Source: Bdellovibrio bacteriovorus (GTDB lineage: Bacteria > Bdellovibrionota > Bdellovibrionia > Bdellovibrionales > Bdellovibrionaceae). Taken from it: a stretch of 64,000 bases of DNA. Where the stretch lies: assembly GCF_001592755.1 (NCBI RefSeq), contig NZ_LUKF01000016.1, forward strand, positions 372,001 to 436,000, given 5' to 3'. The notes under the pieces were generated by a model. That model did not search any database, was not told the DNA's origin, and saw only the letters and a list, made by a program, of their open reading frames with translations. Below are positions 16,078-25,063 of the stretch, in pieces. Each line of letters opens with the position of its first letter. The first letter of the stretch is position 1. The translations under genes and the position numbers were made by a program.

Positions 16078-16703
16078 TAGCCCCTCATTGAGTAGTAACC
16101 GATGACAAGACCTGGTTCGAAAGCAAATGGAACTGCTTCCAAATTCGGTTCATCAGTCAGGCGGCCTTCTTCTTTACCCGCAACTTCTTCTTTCACCATG
16201 AAAGTAGGAAGTGGAAGGCGTGGAGCTTGTTTCGCCTGCAAGTAAACTTGGTTGTCATAAGCTTCGTCTTTCAAACGAACCTTGTCGCCGACCTTAATAA
16301 TAGCAGAAGCGATATTCACCTTCTTACCATTCACCAAAACTTTACCATGAGAAATCAATTGTTTCGCCGCCGGAATGCTAGAAGCAAAACCCAAACGGAA
16401 AACCACGTTGTCCAAACGTTTTTCCAAAAGATTTACCAAAGCCTCAACCCAGTTTGTAGAAGCTGATTTTTGCGCCTTAGCGATGATACGACGGAACTGC
16501 TCTTCACGCAGACCGTAGTGGAAACGGATTTTTTGTTTTTCTTCTAATTGCAAAGCAAACTCAGAATACTTACGACGTTGCAAGCCGTGTTGGCCCGGAG
16601 GATAAGGGCGTCTTTCTAGAGCGCCAGACTTCCCCATACCAGGAAGTTCCGTGAGTAAACGTCTTTGTCTTTTAAAGCGTGGAGTTTTACCTGTTCTTTT
16701 CAT
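16077..16703 (-). CDS. rpsD: 30S ribosomal protein S4
   Basis: 208 residues starting MKRTGKTPRFKRQRRL, with the S4 N-terminal domain (PYPPGQHGLQRRKYSEFALQLEEKQKIRFHYG) and the S4 RNA-binding domain (RLDNVVFRLGFASSIPAAKQLISHGKVLVNG). S4 binds 16S rRNA early in assembly and helps decoding fidelity. The N-terminus lacks the zinc-binding cysteines found in some S4 proteins (C-minus form). It lies alone, not beside rpsM, rpsK, rpoA or rplQ, where rpsD usually sits, so it may be a second S4 copy. Followed with one-base overlap by a 75-residue gene. Confidence 0.95.
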   Translation of the reverse strand: MKRTGKTPRFKRQRRLLTELPGMGKSGALERRPYPPGQHGLQRRKYSEFALQLEEKQKIRFHYGLREEQFRRIIAKAQKSASTNWVEALVNLLEKRLDNVVFRLGFASSIPAAKQLISHGKVLVNGKKVNIASAIIKVGDKVRLKDEAYDNQVYLQAKQAPRLPLPTFMVKEEVAGKEEGRLTDEPNLEAVPFAFEPGLVIGYYSMRG

Positions 16704-16887
16704 TTATTCGTCCTTCACAATATCGTCAGATGATTTAAAAGCCTCTGAGGTGAAAGAACAGAATTTCCTAAAATTTCTGGATCAATGAAAGTATGAAGAA
16801 AACGGAATGAAAGCGTGTTGAGATTGAAAACAAGTTGAAACCGACTTCTTCCCTATGCTAGAACCCGGGCCACAAAAAGGTGGCATT

Positions 16888-17244
16888 ATGAAATTTGTTG
16901 TAGCAATTGCGACGGTATTAGTTGGATTCAATGCTTTGGCGTCTACGGAAGTTCTTTTGAACTGCAAACACATCGATCAAGCAGACATCAGTTCTGCGGT
17001 TGTTCAAACTTACGCAGACCCAGCGAAAAAATTCTCTTTGGAACTGGTCCTGACTTCTCCTGCTGGCGAAACTCAATCAATCGAAATCGACTCTGAAGAC
17101 TACACTGAAGGTTGGATCGCTCTTCCTGCTGAAGACACAGCAGAACGCTATTTGACTCGCCAAGAAGGCGGCTGGGAGATCTTCGGCACTATCGGCCAAG
17201 CTACTTACTTCGCCACAGCAACATGCGAAGAAAAAGCCGAGTAA
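16888..17244 (+). CDS. 118-residue secreted hypothetical protein
   Basis: Starts MKFVVAIATVLVGFNALAST, a signal peptide likely cut after ALA. The mature part of about 100 residues has two cysteines near its ends (LLNCKHID and TATCEEKAE) that could form a disulfide, and alternating beta-strand-like segments (FSLELVLTSP, SIEIDSEDY, YFATATCE), suggesting a small periplasmic beta-sandwich. AAGGTGG upstream supports ATG 16888; an upstream ATG at 16855 would add eleven residues before the signal. Family not recognised. A long palindromic element starts 37 bases after the stop and may end transcription. Confidence 0.75.
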   Translation: MKFVVAIATVLVGFNALASTEVLLNCKHIDQADISSAVVQTYADPAKKFSLELVLTSPAGETQSIEIDSEDYTEGWIALPAEDTAERYLTRQEGGWEIFGTIGQATYFATATCEEKAE

Positions 17245-17281
17245 TAAAAAATTACTCATCTCTCCCCATACCGGGAACCAA

Positions 17282-17406
17282 GTGATGATCAAAAAGGCTC
17301 ATATGCAAGGCGGAGGGTTTTTTCCGAAACGGAGGCGTGCTGGAGGCACGTCGGAGTGAAGGAAAAGGCCCGACAACGCAGTCAGATGGGCCTTTTTCAT
17401 CATCAC
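17282..17406. repeat. long palindromic intergenic element C
   Basis: Arms 17282-17302 and 17386-17406 pair over 21 bases with two mismatches and carry AAAAAGGC and GCCTTTTT, so the ends look like a bidirectional terminator. Inside are a CGTGC/GCACG hairpin near 17336-17350 and a stem pairing GGGTTTTTTCC with GGAAAAGGCCC (two G-U pairs). From memory, elements with GGAGGCGT...ACGTCG...CAACGCAG...CTTTTTCA are scattered through other deltaproteobacterial genomes; I cannot check this here. It is not related by sequence to elements A and B. Confidence 0.75.
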
Positions 17407-17416
17407 GGATTTAGTA

Positions 17417-17464
17417 AGATGGGGAAAAGGTTTCGTTCTTATTTATTAAACCTCTTCCCCATCT
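17417..17464. repeat. 17-base inverted repeat, possible transcript-end hairpin
   Basis: AGATGGGGA-AAAGGTTT at 17417-17433 pairs with 17448-17464, one mismatch, 14-base loop. It lies 14 bases after the stop of the small minus-strand gene at 17478-17594. No T-run follows on that strand, so a plain rho-independent terminator is not certain. Confidence 0.6.
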
Positions 17465-17477
17465 CACTTCGCCTAAC

Positions 17478-17594
17478 CTACCAACCAGTTAAGCGACGAC
17501 GGCGATTTCTTTTGCGAACTGGAACATTTGTTCCTGTGCTCTCTTGATGAGTTGTCGAAGTTGGCACCGTCTGGATTGTTTCTGTCTGCTTCAT
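17478..17594 (-). CDS. 38-residue basic small protein
   Basis: Reads MKQTETIQTVPTSTTHQEST, then GTNVPVRKRNRRRRLTGW and stop. AGGAG lies seven bases before ATG. The N-terminal half is Thr/Ser/Gln-rich and uncharged; the C-terminal half has an arginine block that could bind RNA or DNA, or serve as a basic tail. No hydrophobic segment. The gene follows the Mpo1-like gene by 111 bases on the same strand and is followed by a strong inverted repeat. I do not recognise the family; support is the ribosome site, the composition and the hairpin behind it. Confidence 0.5.
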   Translation of the reverse strand: MKQTETIQTVPTSTTHQESTGTNVPVRKRNRRRRLTGW

Positions 17595-17705
17595 AGCCGA
17601 ACTCCTTTCGTCTAGATTAAGAACTCCATCCATTCTCTCAGAGAAGCAGGGCATCAATCGACGCTTTTAATATTAGTCTTGGGTCATGAAAACAGGTTGA
17701 GAATG

Positions 17706-18140
17706 CTATTTCTTACGAAATAAAGATTGTACGACCCACAAAGGACCGATCAGCAAAAACTGTAAGTCTTTGAAAAATGAGGGCTTTTTACCCTCGATCT
17801 GATGACCCTTGAATTGGCCGATCCAAGCCAGAACGAATATAGCCAGCAACGAATAAACCGGATTTCCGAACTGACTCAGTGCATAAGTAAGGACATAACT
17901 CAGGATAACTTGTGCCAACATTACCAAAAAAGGCAGGGCTCCTAAGGTCATGTACCAGCCCAAGGCTACCGCAATCACCACTTCACCGAGCTTAATTGGT
18001 CCCATAGAAAGTGGAATCTGAATCAACAAACCCACAATAGAAAAGAAAATCAAAGGAACGCAGATCTTATGAATCACCTGGTTTTGAGGATGCTGATGAC
18101 TTTCGCTGTATTCAGAAAACCATTGCTCCAGGGGCTTCAT
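17706..18140 (-). CDS. Mpo1-like (DUF962) membrane protein
   Basis: 144 residues with about four hydrophobic segments. The DUF962/Mpo1 pattern is visible: WFSEYSESHQHPQNQVIHKICVP at the N-terminus (several conserved histidines) and QFKGHQIEGKKPSFFKDLQ near residue 110 (the GHxxEGxxP motif). Yeast Mpo1 is an iron-dependent dioxygenase that shortens 2-hydroxy fatty acids; bacterial members are little studied, so a lipid alpha-oxidation role is by homology only. Last gene of the long operon, 7 bases behind cysE. Confidence 0.8.
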   Translation of the reverse strand: MKPLEQWFSEYSESHQHPQNQVIHKICVPLIFFSIVGLLIQIPLSMGPIKLGEVVIAVALGWYMTLGALPFLVMLAQVILSYVLTYALSQFGNPVYSLLAIFVLAWIGQFKGHQIEGKKPSFFKDLQFLLIGPLWVVQSLFRKK

Positions 18141-18147
18141 AACTCTC

Positions 18148-18654
18148 CTATTTTTGCGTAGAAAGAGGACCTACCATCGTGGCACCCGGCGGAACATCTC
18201 TGGTCACAACGGCGTTAGCACCGATCAAAGCTCCATCGCCGACGGTGATGGGACCTAGAACTTTCGCCCCTGTTCCAATAAGAACTTTATTTCCAACAGT
18301 GGGATGACGTTTTACCGGGTCGAATTTTAAACCGCCTAACGTGACTCCATGAAAGATGATGCAGTCATCGCCGACAACGGCTGTTTCGCCGATCACCACA
18401 CCCATGCCATGATCGATCACCAGGCGTTTACCGATAGTGGCGCCCGGGTGAATTTCGATTCCCGTCAGTAATCTTGAGATTTCAGCGACCAAGCGGCCTA
18501 CGAAAAATAACTCCGCTTTATAACAAGCATGCGCGATACGGTGAAAGAATAAAGCTTTCGGACCCGGATACAGAAGACCGATTTCCCAGAGGGACTTGGC
18601 TGCCGGATCATAGTTTTTATACGTGCGCAGGAACTCTAGAATACCATTAACCAT
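18148..18654 (-). CDS. cysE: serine O-acetyltransferase, short form
   Basis: 168 residues, beginning [21 protein letters not shown]. The left-handed beta-helix repeats are clear ([34 protein letters not shown]), with the catalytic histidines in IDHGMG and in FHGVTLGG. It makes O-acetylserine from serine and acetyl-CoA, the first step of cysteine synthesis. It lacks the long N-terminal helical domain of the 273-residue E. coli enzyme, like the short CysE/EpsC forms, and its C-terminus ends soon after the last hexapeptide repeat. Its start overlaps the yhaM stop by 8 bases. Confidence 0.9.
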   Translation of the reverse strand: MVNGILEFLRTYKNYDPAAKSLWEIGLLYPGPKALFFHRIAHACYKAELFFVGRLVAEISRLLTGIEIHPGATIGKRLVIDHGMGVVIGETAVVGDDCIIFHGVTLGGLKFDPVKRHPTVGNKVLIGTGAKVLGPITVGDGALIGANAVVTRDVPPGATMVGPLSTQK

Positions 18655-19615
18655 TTAACTTCTCATTCATATCATCCAGCAGGAAGTAGCGATCAAAGAG
18701 TTCATTGTATCGGGACCATTTTTCACCCGAGCCTCTTTCCGCGTCCATCAACGTTTTTAAAGTCGCCACTTTGCTGTCAAAGTCATCGACCATCGCGATC
18801 ACCATCGCCTCTAAAAATTTAGGTCTTTTTGGAGAACCGTATTCCAGTTTGCCGTGATGACTTAAAATAATGTGCTTACAAATATCTCGCAGCTCTTCGT
18901 TGAATCCCAAGATGCGCGAGGCTTTTTTATCGATCAACTCACAGGCGATTTGCATGTGACCAATCAGACGACCGCGGTCTGTGTAAGAGATACCATTGTC
19001 GTAAGAAAGTTCCCACAACTTTCCGATGTCATGAAAAATAGCGCCGAATAAAAGAAGATCTCGGTTTAGGAAAGGATAGTGCGACCCCATGAAATCCATG
19101 ATCTTACAAATCGAAAGAATGTGCTCAAGCAGTCCTCCCGTCCACGCGTGGTGAATGGATTTGGCTGCGGGAGCTCTTAAAACTTTCGGGCGAATCTCCG
19201 GATCTTCCAACGTATCTAAAATCAACTGACGAAGGTGATCGTTCTTCATAGTTCGAACCATGTTCAAAAGTTCGACCAACATGTCTTCGGTATTGCGCGA
19301 AGATTTTGCGATAAAGTCTTCAAAATTCACCGTCGAAGAGTCCACTCTTTCCAAACGATGCACAACAAGCTGCTTGCGATTTTGGAAAAGTTGAATCTGA
19401 CCTTTGATCTTAACAACGTCACCAACTTCAAATTCTTTCGCCAGTTCATCCACGCGATCCCAAAGACGCGCATCTAAACTTCCCGTGGCATCACCCAACT
19501 GAAGCCCCATAAAAGGACGACCGTTTTTTCCCATTCCGACATGTTTTTCTTTCACTAAGAAATTCATGTCTACGCCATCTTTATCCTGAAGACTTTGGAT
19601 CGATTTTCTTTCCAT
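18647..19615 (-). CDS. yhaM: 3'-5' exoribonuclease of the YhaM family (OB plus HD domains)
   Basis: 322 residues. Residues 10-100 look like an OB-fold nucleic-acid binding domain ([37 protein letters not shown]). Residues 150-300 are an HD-type metal phosphohydrolase: [27 protein letters not shown] and [20 protein letters not shown] match YhaM closely. YhaM trims RNA (and ssDNA) from the 3' end in Gram-positive bacteria. Its start overlaps the end of the upstream lipoprotein gene by one base. Confidence 0.88.
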   Translation of the reverse strand: MERKSIQSLQDKDGVDMNFLVKEKHVGMGKNGRPFMGLQLGDATGSLDARLWDRVDELAKEFEVGDVVKIKGQIQLFQNRKQLVVHRLERVDSSTVNFEDFIAKSSRNTEDMLVELLNMVRTMKNDHLRQLILDTLEDPEIRPKVLRAPAAKSIHHAWTGGLLEHILSICKIMDFMGSHYPFLNRDLLLFGAIFHDIGKLWELSYDNGISYTDRGRLIGHMQIACELIDKKASRILGFNEELRDICKHIILSHHGKLEYGSPKRPKFLEAMVIAMVDDFDSKVATLKTLMDAERGSGEKWSRYNELFDRYFLLDDMNEKLNG

Positions 19616-20319
19616 TACGGGGCCTCACAGAAAAGTGGTGAATATTCAGAGTGCGTGAAGGTCACTTGCGCCAAGTAAACGTCGTTGTCTTTTTGCGCCG
19701 AGAAAAAGAAGGTACCGCCCAAGACACTGACGTAGCGTTCTTGAGTGGTGTTCACCTTGATACCTTCGCCGGCCATTTCTTTTAAAAAACGATCGGTGAT
19801 ATCGAAAAACTGATTGCAACCCGAGCCAAAAATTTGCTGGCCAAGACGACGCTTGCGGGCTTTGCTGACGAAGATTACTTTTTTTGCCGTCGCCGTTTCA
19901 AACTGAGGGAATTCGAATCCTACAAAGAAGGACCCTTGTTTCTTGGTGATGTAACGGGATAAATCCACCGTGCCACCGCCTTTAGGCAGTAACAACTTAA
20001 CAGCTTTGTTTTCGACAATGCCGTCGTTTTTTTCGACCAAGAAAACATTTACTTCAGAGAAAACCAGATTCTTACCAACAGCCGAAGACGCGGCTGCGGC
20101 GCCATGTTCACCACCGCCACCTTCAGCGTGTTCCCCTTCAGGAGCCGCTTTGAATTCCAGCATGTCCCACACCTTCGTGGGAACTTTCAAATCTTCCGCC
20201 AAGTCTTCGAATTTAACGTCATGATATTCTGATACGTGATAACCCGCAGGATCTGAGGTGCAGCCTGCAAGAACTACGGACATCCAGAAGATAGAAACCT
20301 GGACGAACTTGATCATCAC
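19615..20319 (-). CDS. hypothetical lipoprotein
   Basis: 234 residues starting MMIKFVQVSIFWMSVVLAGC, with a lipobox ending at residue 20. A Gly/Glu/His/Ala-rich linker (EGEHAEGGGGEHGAAAA, about residues 61-77) separates a short N-terminal part from a C-terminal domain with many beta-strand-like stretches and two cysteines. Family not recognised. It sits between the GYF-TPR protein and yhaM in the operon that carries mlaEFD, so an envelope role beside the Mla system is possible but only inferred from place. Confidence 0.75.
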   Translation of the reverse strand: MMIKFVQVSIFWMSVVLAGCTSDPAGYHVSEYHDVKFEDLAEDLKVPTKVWDMLEFKAAPEGEHAEGGGGEHGAAAASSAVGKNLVFSEVNVFLVEKNDGIVENKAVKLLLPKGGGTVDLSRYITKKQGSFFVGFEFPQFETATAKKVIFVSKARKRRLGQQIFGSGCNQFFDITDRFLKEMAGEGIKVNTTQERYVSVLGGTFFFSAQKDNDVYLAQVTFTHSEYSPLFCEAP

Positions 20320-22094
20320 TCGTACTCCAGTTGATCCCTCAACTCTAGCAACGGAAGAAAGTTAGGTTCGGATTGAAGACCCGCACGAACGTAATCATAG
20401 GCCGCCGTGCGATCATTGTTTCTCATCATCACCCAAGCCAAACCATAAAGTGCCGATGCACTTTGTTTATCTTTATTATACGCGTCCGTGTAGGCTTTTT
20501 GTGCGCAGGCGACATCCCCTGTATTAATACAGATATCGCCCATCAAAAGATCCTTCACTGACAAAGTGGAAAGCTCTGGCATCTTCAAGATCGCCGTCGA
20601 TTCTGGCAAACGACCGATTTTCGCCAGGTAACTTGCTTGAGTGGAAAGCACATAAGCATCTTTAGGAGCTTCAGCCATCGCCTCTTGCAAAAGTTTTGCA
20701 GCGTCGCTGTCGCGATTGATTTCCATCAAACACACCGCACGCAAAGCTTTGAGTTCAGGATTCGGTGGTTGCTTTTGATAGATCTCATCACAGTATTTTT
20801 CTAAATAATCCCATTGAGTAAAACGCCATTCCACGTGCAAAGGATGCGTGTAGTTGCGCGCCTGCCCCGGCATTTGACTTAAGAATTGAACCACCGCCTG
20901 ATTCACACCATCTACGTCACCCAAAAGATTTTGCGCATAGACGTTGAACAACAGAAGTTCCTGGCGAAGATATCCGGTTTTTTGAACGTTGGCTTTGATA
21001 TCACGCACCAGAGTCTGCAAAACGCCCGCGTCGGAATTCGCTTTTGCATACTCTACTGTCGACATTGCGCGACCGAAAAGCGCCAGCACTGAGTTTGGAT
21101 TTTTGCGATAAATATTATCGAAGTCGCGCATCGCTTCGCCGTAATTGCCTTTTTTCTGCTGGATAATCGCTAGGTTTAGCAAAGCAGAGACATTGAAAGG
21201 CTCATGCCCAATGGCTTTTTGAAGAGTGTCTTCGGCTTGCTTCAAGTCCCCGTCCATCATGTAAGAAACGGCGATTCCAAGGTAGGCATCAACGATTTCA
21301 GCGCGGCTGCGGCCTTCTTTAACCAAAGCTCGTTCTAAAATACGTCGTCCCATCAAACTTTGACGGTCTTCAGAGATAAGAACTGACGCCATCTGCACTT
21401 GCGATTCTGCATCAGGTTCTTTCAGTTTTGTCGCCTTCATGTAGGTTTGCAGAGACTTTTCATAAAGCCCCAATGTCTTATAGCGGATCGCATGCGACAT
21501 CAGCTCTTCATAACCCAGACTTTTCTTTTTACCTTTTTGCGACAAAGAAAGAACAACCACACCTGCGATCAGTAAAGAAGCCCCGATCAAACTCCAACGA
21601 AGAACGTTGGACTTCTGACGAATCTTTCCTTGCAAGCGTGTATCGCCCGAAGCGCCATAGCTTTTAGCCGCCGCCGGAGCCGTCGTCGAACGAGACACCG
21701 GCTGCTCTCGCACCGGAGTGACATCTTTAAATCCTGTGTCGCGCACAGGTGGCGGAGTCAGATCTAAATTCGGAGGAACCGGCGTAGGAGTCAAATCATC
21801 CGTCACCGGAATAATATCAGTTCGAGTCATCGTATGATGAGCAATCGACTGAGTCATTGTCTGTTCAGACTGGGAATCTTGCTCTTCACGGATATTTTTA
21901 ACGATATCCATGAAAACTTTATTTTCGCGGATATAACTCCAGCGTCCTTCAGGCAGACGAACTTCGTCGATGATCGAAACTTGTTTTGTACGAAGCTGTT
22001 CCGTGACTTCAGACAACGTAAAAGGGCCCAGGATCCTGGTTGAGGATTTGATGAGCCAATTTTTTTCGTTGCCGTTCACGTTGTCTGTACTCAT
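20316..22094 (-). CDS. GYF-domain and TPR-repeat membrane protein
   Basis: 592 residues. Residues 12-60 form a GYF_2-like domain (WLIKSSTRILGPFTLSEVTEQL). A Pro/Thr-rich cytoplasmic linker follows (TPTPVPPNLDLTPPPV), then one membrane helix at about 168-185 (SLIGASLLIAGVVVLSL). The rest, from about 195, is helical tetratricopeptide repeats (for example EDTLQKAIGHEPFNVSALLN). The layout puts the GYF domain in the cytoplasm and the TPR array in the periplasm: a scaffold across the inner membrane. A second GYF_2 protein (4932-5717) has a related domain. Directly follows mlaD. Confidence 0.82.
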   Translation of the reverse strand: MSTDNVNGNEKNWLIKSSTRILGPFTLSEVTEQLRTKQVSIIDEVRLPEGRWSYIRENKVFMDIVKNIREEQDSQSEQTMTQSIAHHTMTRTDIIPVTDDLTPTPVPPNLDLTPPPVRDTGFKDVTPVREQPVSRSTTAPAAAKSYGASGDTRLQGKIRQKSNVLRWSLIGASLLIAGVVVLSLSQKGKKKSLGYEELMSHAIRYKTLGLYEKSLQTYMKATKLKEPDAESQVQMASVLISEDRQSLMGRRILERALVKEGRSRAEIVDAYLGIAVSYMMDGDLKQAEDTLQKAIGHEPFNVSALLNLAIIQQKKGNYGEAMRDFDNIYRKNPNSVLALFGRAMSTVEYAKANSDAGVLQTLVRDIKANVQKTGYLRQELLLFNVYAQNLLGDVDGVNQAVVQFLSQMPGQARNYTHPLHVEWRFTQWDYLEKYCDEIYQKQPPNPELKALRAVCLMEINRDSDAAKLLQEAMAEAPKDAYVLSTQASYLAKIGRLPESTAILKMPELSTLSVKDLLMGDICINTGDVACAQKAYTDAYNKDKQSASALYGLAWVMMRNNDRTAAYDYVRAGLQSEPNFLPLLELRDQLEYE

Positions 22095-22100
22095 ATCAGA

Positions 22101-23471
22101 TTAGAATGGTGCTTTCGTTAAAAGAAGTTTTAAGTCGTCGTTCGTTAAGAAAAGACCCGCGCCCAAATAGCTGGATCGTCGGTCCCCTTGATTGAAGGCA
22201 TCGTTGATACCTCCAGTAACATAGATACCGCGATACAAGGTATAAGACAGAGAACTTCGAACATTCGTATTTTCAAAATCAAACGCTTCTAATGTGAATT
22301 TCAACTTACGACGGAAGAAGAAGTAGTCGATACCAAAACCACCCGAGTTCTCGATCAAACCACCCTTTAAAGTCAGATCCCAGAAATTCTTCGCGTAAAG
22401 AACAGTGAACTTGATCTGGTTGTAATAAGTTTTTGTTTCCGTGTAATCCGCTGGAGATTCAGGCCCCGTACCTGTTCTTTTGTAACCGGTTTTTTCCACA
22501 AGACCTGCGGGATCATCCACAACGGCGATATAGTAGTAACGGTCTAGACCGGGTTGAATTTGCACCCCGATATAGGATTTCGTCGCACCGACATCATTTA
22601 AATACTCACCACGGAAATCAAAGGCCGTTTGAATGCGATTTGCAGTATCCAACATACCGCTAAGGCCATCAATCGCTGAAGAAACGTTTTCAGCTGTCTG
22701 CTCGTCGCTGACAAGCTTACCGATAGCACCTTCACCTTTATTGATTTTTGAAGTGATCTCATCCAGGTTTTTAACCGAGTTCGACAAGCGCTTCCAAGTT
22801 TCTTTCAAACCGGTCTCGCTTTGGTCGTTCATAACTTCTTTCAAAGACGATGTGATGTCATGGATGTCATCCACGATATCGCCGACCTTGTCTTTGTTTT
22901 CAGTCGTCATTTGCGCCAAGTCACCGGTCAAAGTCTCGATGTTCTTAACAATACGACCCAGAACGTGACGACGAGTTCCGTCTTCAGACGTGGCCTCTTG
23001 CAAGTTCTTCGCAACCTCTTTCAGCGAAGTTGTCACTTCAGAAACTTGAGTCATCAAGTTATCCAGCGAGCCACCATCACGAACGATCAAGATTTGCGCA
23101 TTATCTTCCAGTGGAGGATCTGTCGGCGAACCTGGATATACTTCGACGTGCTTGTCACCCAAGATCCCTTGAGCTTTCACTTCGATAGACGCCGATGTCG
23201 TTAAAGGAACATCGGATTTTACGGTGATATCGATACGAGCTTTTCCGTCTTGCAAAGAAATGTTTTTGATCACACCGACAGGAATACCGGCAGAACGTAC
23301 GGCTGAGTTTTTAACCAAGCCGCCTGCATTCGGAAGTAAGAACCAAGCTTTTTTAGAACGACCAAGGTATGAAGGATCATCACTGACCTGCATCGACATG
23401 ACGGCGATCAGTGATCCCACCACGACAACTAACAAACCTACTTTAAACTCTGCAGCGCGAAGCCAATTCAT
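22101..23471 (-). CDS. mlaD: MlaD-family (MCE) protein with C-terminal beta-rich domain
   Basis: 456 residues. A membrane anchor (residues 10-28) precedes an MCE domain (about 40-118: GLVKNSAVRSAGIPVGVIKNI ... ILGDKHVEVYPG). Residues 125-265 are long amphipathic helices (SLKEVAKNLQEATSEDG, NKDKVGDIVDDIHDI). The last ~185 residues (from AFDFRGEYLNDVG) alternate short beta strands with aromatic residues and end LFLTNDDLKLLLTKAPF, like an outer-membrane-barrel-type fold. E. coli MlaD is about 183 residues and has no such tail, so this form may bridge the periplasm. With MlaE and MlaF it moves phospholipids between membranes. Confidence 0.9.
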   Translation of the reverse strand: MNWLRAAEFKVGLLVVVVGSLIAVMSMQVSDDPSYLGRSKKAWFLLPNAGGLVKNSAVRSAGIPVGVIKNISLQDGKARIDITVKSDVPLTTSASIEVKAQGILGDKHVEVYPGSPTDPPLEDNAQILIVRDGGSLDNLMTQVSEVTTSLKEVAKNLQEATSEDGTRRHVLGRIVKNIETLTGDLAQMTTENKDKVGDIVDDIHDITSSLKEVMNDQSETGLKETWKRLSNSVKNLDEITSKINKGEGAIGKLVSDEQTAENVSSAIDGLSGMLDTANRIQTAFDFRGEYLNDVGATKSYIGVQIQPGLDRYYYIAVVDDPAGLVEKTGYKRTGTGPESPADYTETKTYYNQIKFTVLYAKNFWDLTLKGGLIENSGGFGIDYFFFRRKLKFTLEAFDFENTNVRSSLSYTLYRGIYVTGGINDAFNQGDRRSSYLGAGLFLTNDDLKLLLTKAPF

Positions 23472-24235
23472 TGATGTTTCATCCCTTTATTCACGAACCT
23501 CTTCACAAGCTCGATGTCCGTGTTGAAGAAATCCTCTGGAGTACCAAATAATAGAACTCGGCCACTATCTAACATCGCAATATAGTCGGCAATCCTGAAT
23601 GCGGCGGACAAATCGTGGGACACCATGATAGACGTCGTCGCACCAGCTCTTAATTTATGAGTACTCAGAATCAAATTATCCACCATTTCAGTCAGAATGG
23701 GATCTAAACCCGTGGTAGGCTCATCATAGATCAAGATTTCTGGATCTAGGGCGAGAGCCCGGGCTAGACCCGTTCTTTTCTGCATCCCACCACTGATTTG
23801 ACTTGGAAGTTTGTGATAATGTTTGGACTCCAAACCGACTTGCTGCAATTTTTCTTCGGCAATACGAAGGACTTGGGATTCTTTCAAGTCACGGCGATGC
23901 TCGAACAAGGGAAAACACACATTTTCTATGACAGTCATGTCGTCAAAAAGTGCGGCCGACTGAAAAAGGACGCCAAATTTACAGCGAAACTTTGTCAATT
24001 CATCCGGAGGCAGGGTTCCGATATCAGTTCCCAAAACTTCAATCGTTCCCGAAGTGGGTTTGAACAATCCCAAAAGATGTTTCAACATCACACTTTTTCC
24101 GGTTCCAGAAAAACCAATGATCGCAGTCAAACTGCCTTTCGGAATTTCTAAGTTGATACCTTTAAGGACAAACTCTTTTCCACCATCGAAGGATTTTTTC
24201 ACGTCCCTTAAGGACACTGCTGATTCTTGTTTCAT
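23468..24235 (-). CDS. mlaF: Mla phospholipid transport ATPase
   Basis: 255 residues with Walker A GFSGTGKS, Q-loop VLFQSAAL, signature ISGGM in place of LSGGQ (usual in MlaF), Walker B ILIYDEPTTGLDP and switch histidine VSHDLS. It powers MlaE in the inner membrane. Its stop overlaps the mlaD start by four bases (ATGA) and its start overlaps the mlaE stop (TAATG). No mlaA, mlaB or mlaC is visible in the window, so the set is partial here. Confidence 0.93.
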   Translation of the reverse strand: MKQESAVSLRDVKKSFDGGKEFVLKGINLEIPKGSLTAIIGFSGTGKSVMLKHLLGLFKPTSGTIEVLGTDIGTLPPDELTKFRCKFGVLFQSAALFDDMTVIENVCFPLFEHRRDLKESQVLRIAEEKLQQVGLESKHYHKLPSQISGGMQKRTGLARALALDPEILIYDEPTTGLDPILTEMVDNLILSTHKLRAGATTSIMVSHDLSAAFRIADYIAMLDSGRVLLFGTPEDFFNTDIELVKRFVNKGMKHQ

Positions 24236-25062
24236 TAAGAAATCCCCATGATGTTGTAGTAAAAGCGAATCAAGTTTGTCGCGAAATAATCTAGAATGAT
24301 AATTCCGACCATGCTTTGCACCACGCCTTGGTTCGTGGCATCACCCACACCTTTAGCGCCGCCCGTGGTGTTAAACCCGCGATAAGTACAAACTACTGCG
24401 AAGTAAACGCCAAAGATCATGCCTTTAAAAAGACCTTCGTTAATGTGTTTCACCTCGATGAAATCCGCGATCTTTTGCCAGAACACGGCTTCGTCCAAAG
24501 AAACCAATTTCACACAAAGGAAATAACTTCCCAACATCGCAACGAAGTCAAAAACCGCCACTAGCAAAGGCATGCAGATCACCGCAGCCACGATTCGCGG
24601 AGAAATCAAATACTGTTTCGTGTTCACGCCCATCACATCCAAGGCGTCGATCTGTTCGTTCACGCGCATAGTTCCCAAACGGGCCGCCATGGCACCGCCG
24701 GCTCTGGCAGCAACGATCAATCCGGTTAAAACCGGGCCTAATTCCCGCGTGATCCCTAGGGCAACCGTAGGTCCCACCATGTTCACGGCATTGAACAACT
24801 TAAAACCTAAATAGAGTTGGAAAGAAAGAGCCAAGCCCGTGAACACACCTGTTAAACAGATGATGCCAACGGATTGATTTCCGATGAACTCCATATGACG
24901 AATAACTTCAGGGAAGCGCGAAGGTTTCGCAAAGATCAGACGCACACTTTCCGTGAAAAACATCATGATCTGACCTGTCTCGGCGATACCATCACGCACT
25001 TTGTTTAAGACAAAGGCGCCAATGCCCGAGATGATCGTATAGAATCTGTCCGCTAAGGTCAC
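24235..25062 (-). CDS. mlaE: Mla phospholipid transport permease
   Basis: 275 residues from GTG at 25062, one base after the alr stop, with GGGGGAGAG as ribosome site. It has the MlaE/YrbE motifs: FIGNQSVGIICLTGVFTGLALSFQLY, TRELGPVLTGLIVAARAGGAMAARLGTMRVNEQIDALDVMG. The N-terminal amphipathic helix lies on the membrane and five to six helices span it. Reading the frame further upstream inside alr gives an extra 26 residues that have no ribosome site. Confidence 0.93.
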   Translation of the reverse strand: MTLADRFYTIISGIGAFVLNKVRDGIAETGQIMMFFTESVRLIFAKPSRFPEVIRHMEFIGNQSVGIICLTGVFTGLALSFQLYLGFKLFNAVNMVGPTVALGITRELGPVLTGLIVAARAGGAMAARLGTMRVNEQIDALDVMGVNTKQYLISPRIVAAVICMPLLVAVFDFVAMLGSYFLCVKLVSLDEAVFWQKIADFIEVKHINEGLFKGMIFGVYFAVVCTYRGFNTTGGAKGVGDATNQGVVQSMVGIIILDYFATNLIRFYYNIMGIS

Positions 25063-25063
25063 T

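Noticed and set aside
17356-17547. 63-codon plus-strand frame starting in element C
   Set aside because: Begins inside the palindromic element, no good ribosome site, and the minus-strand 38-residue gene is better supported.
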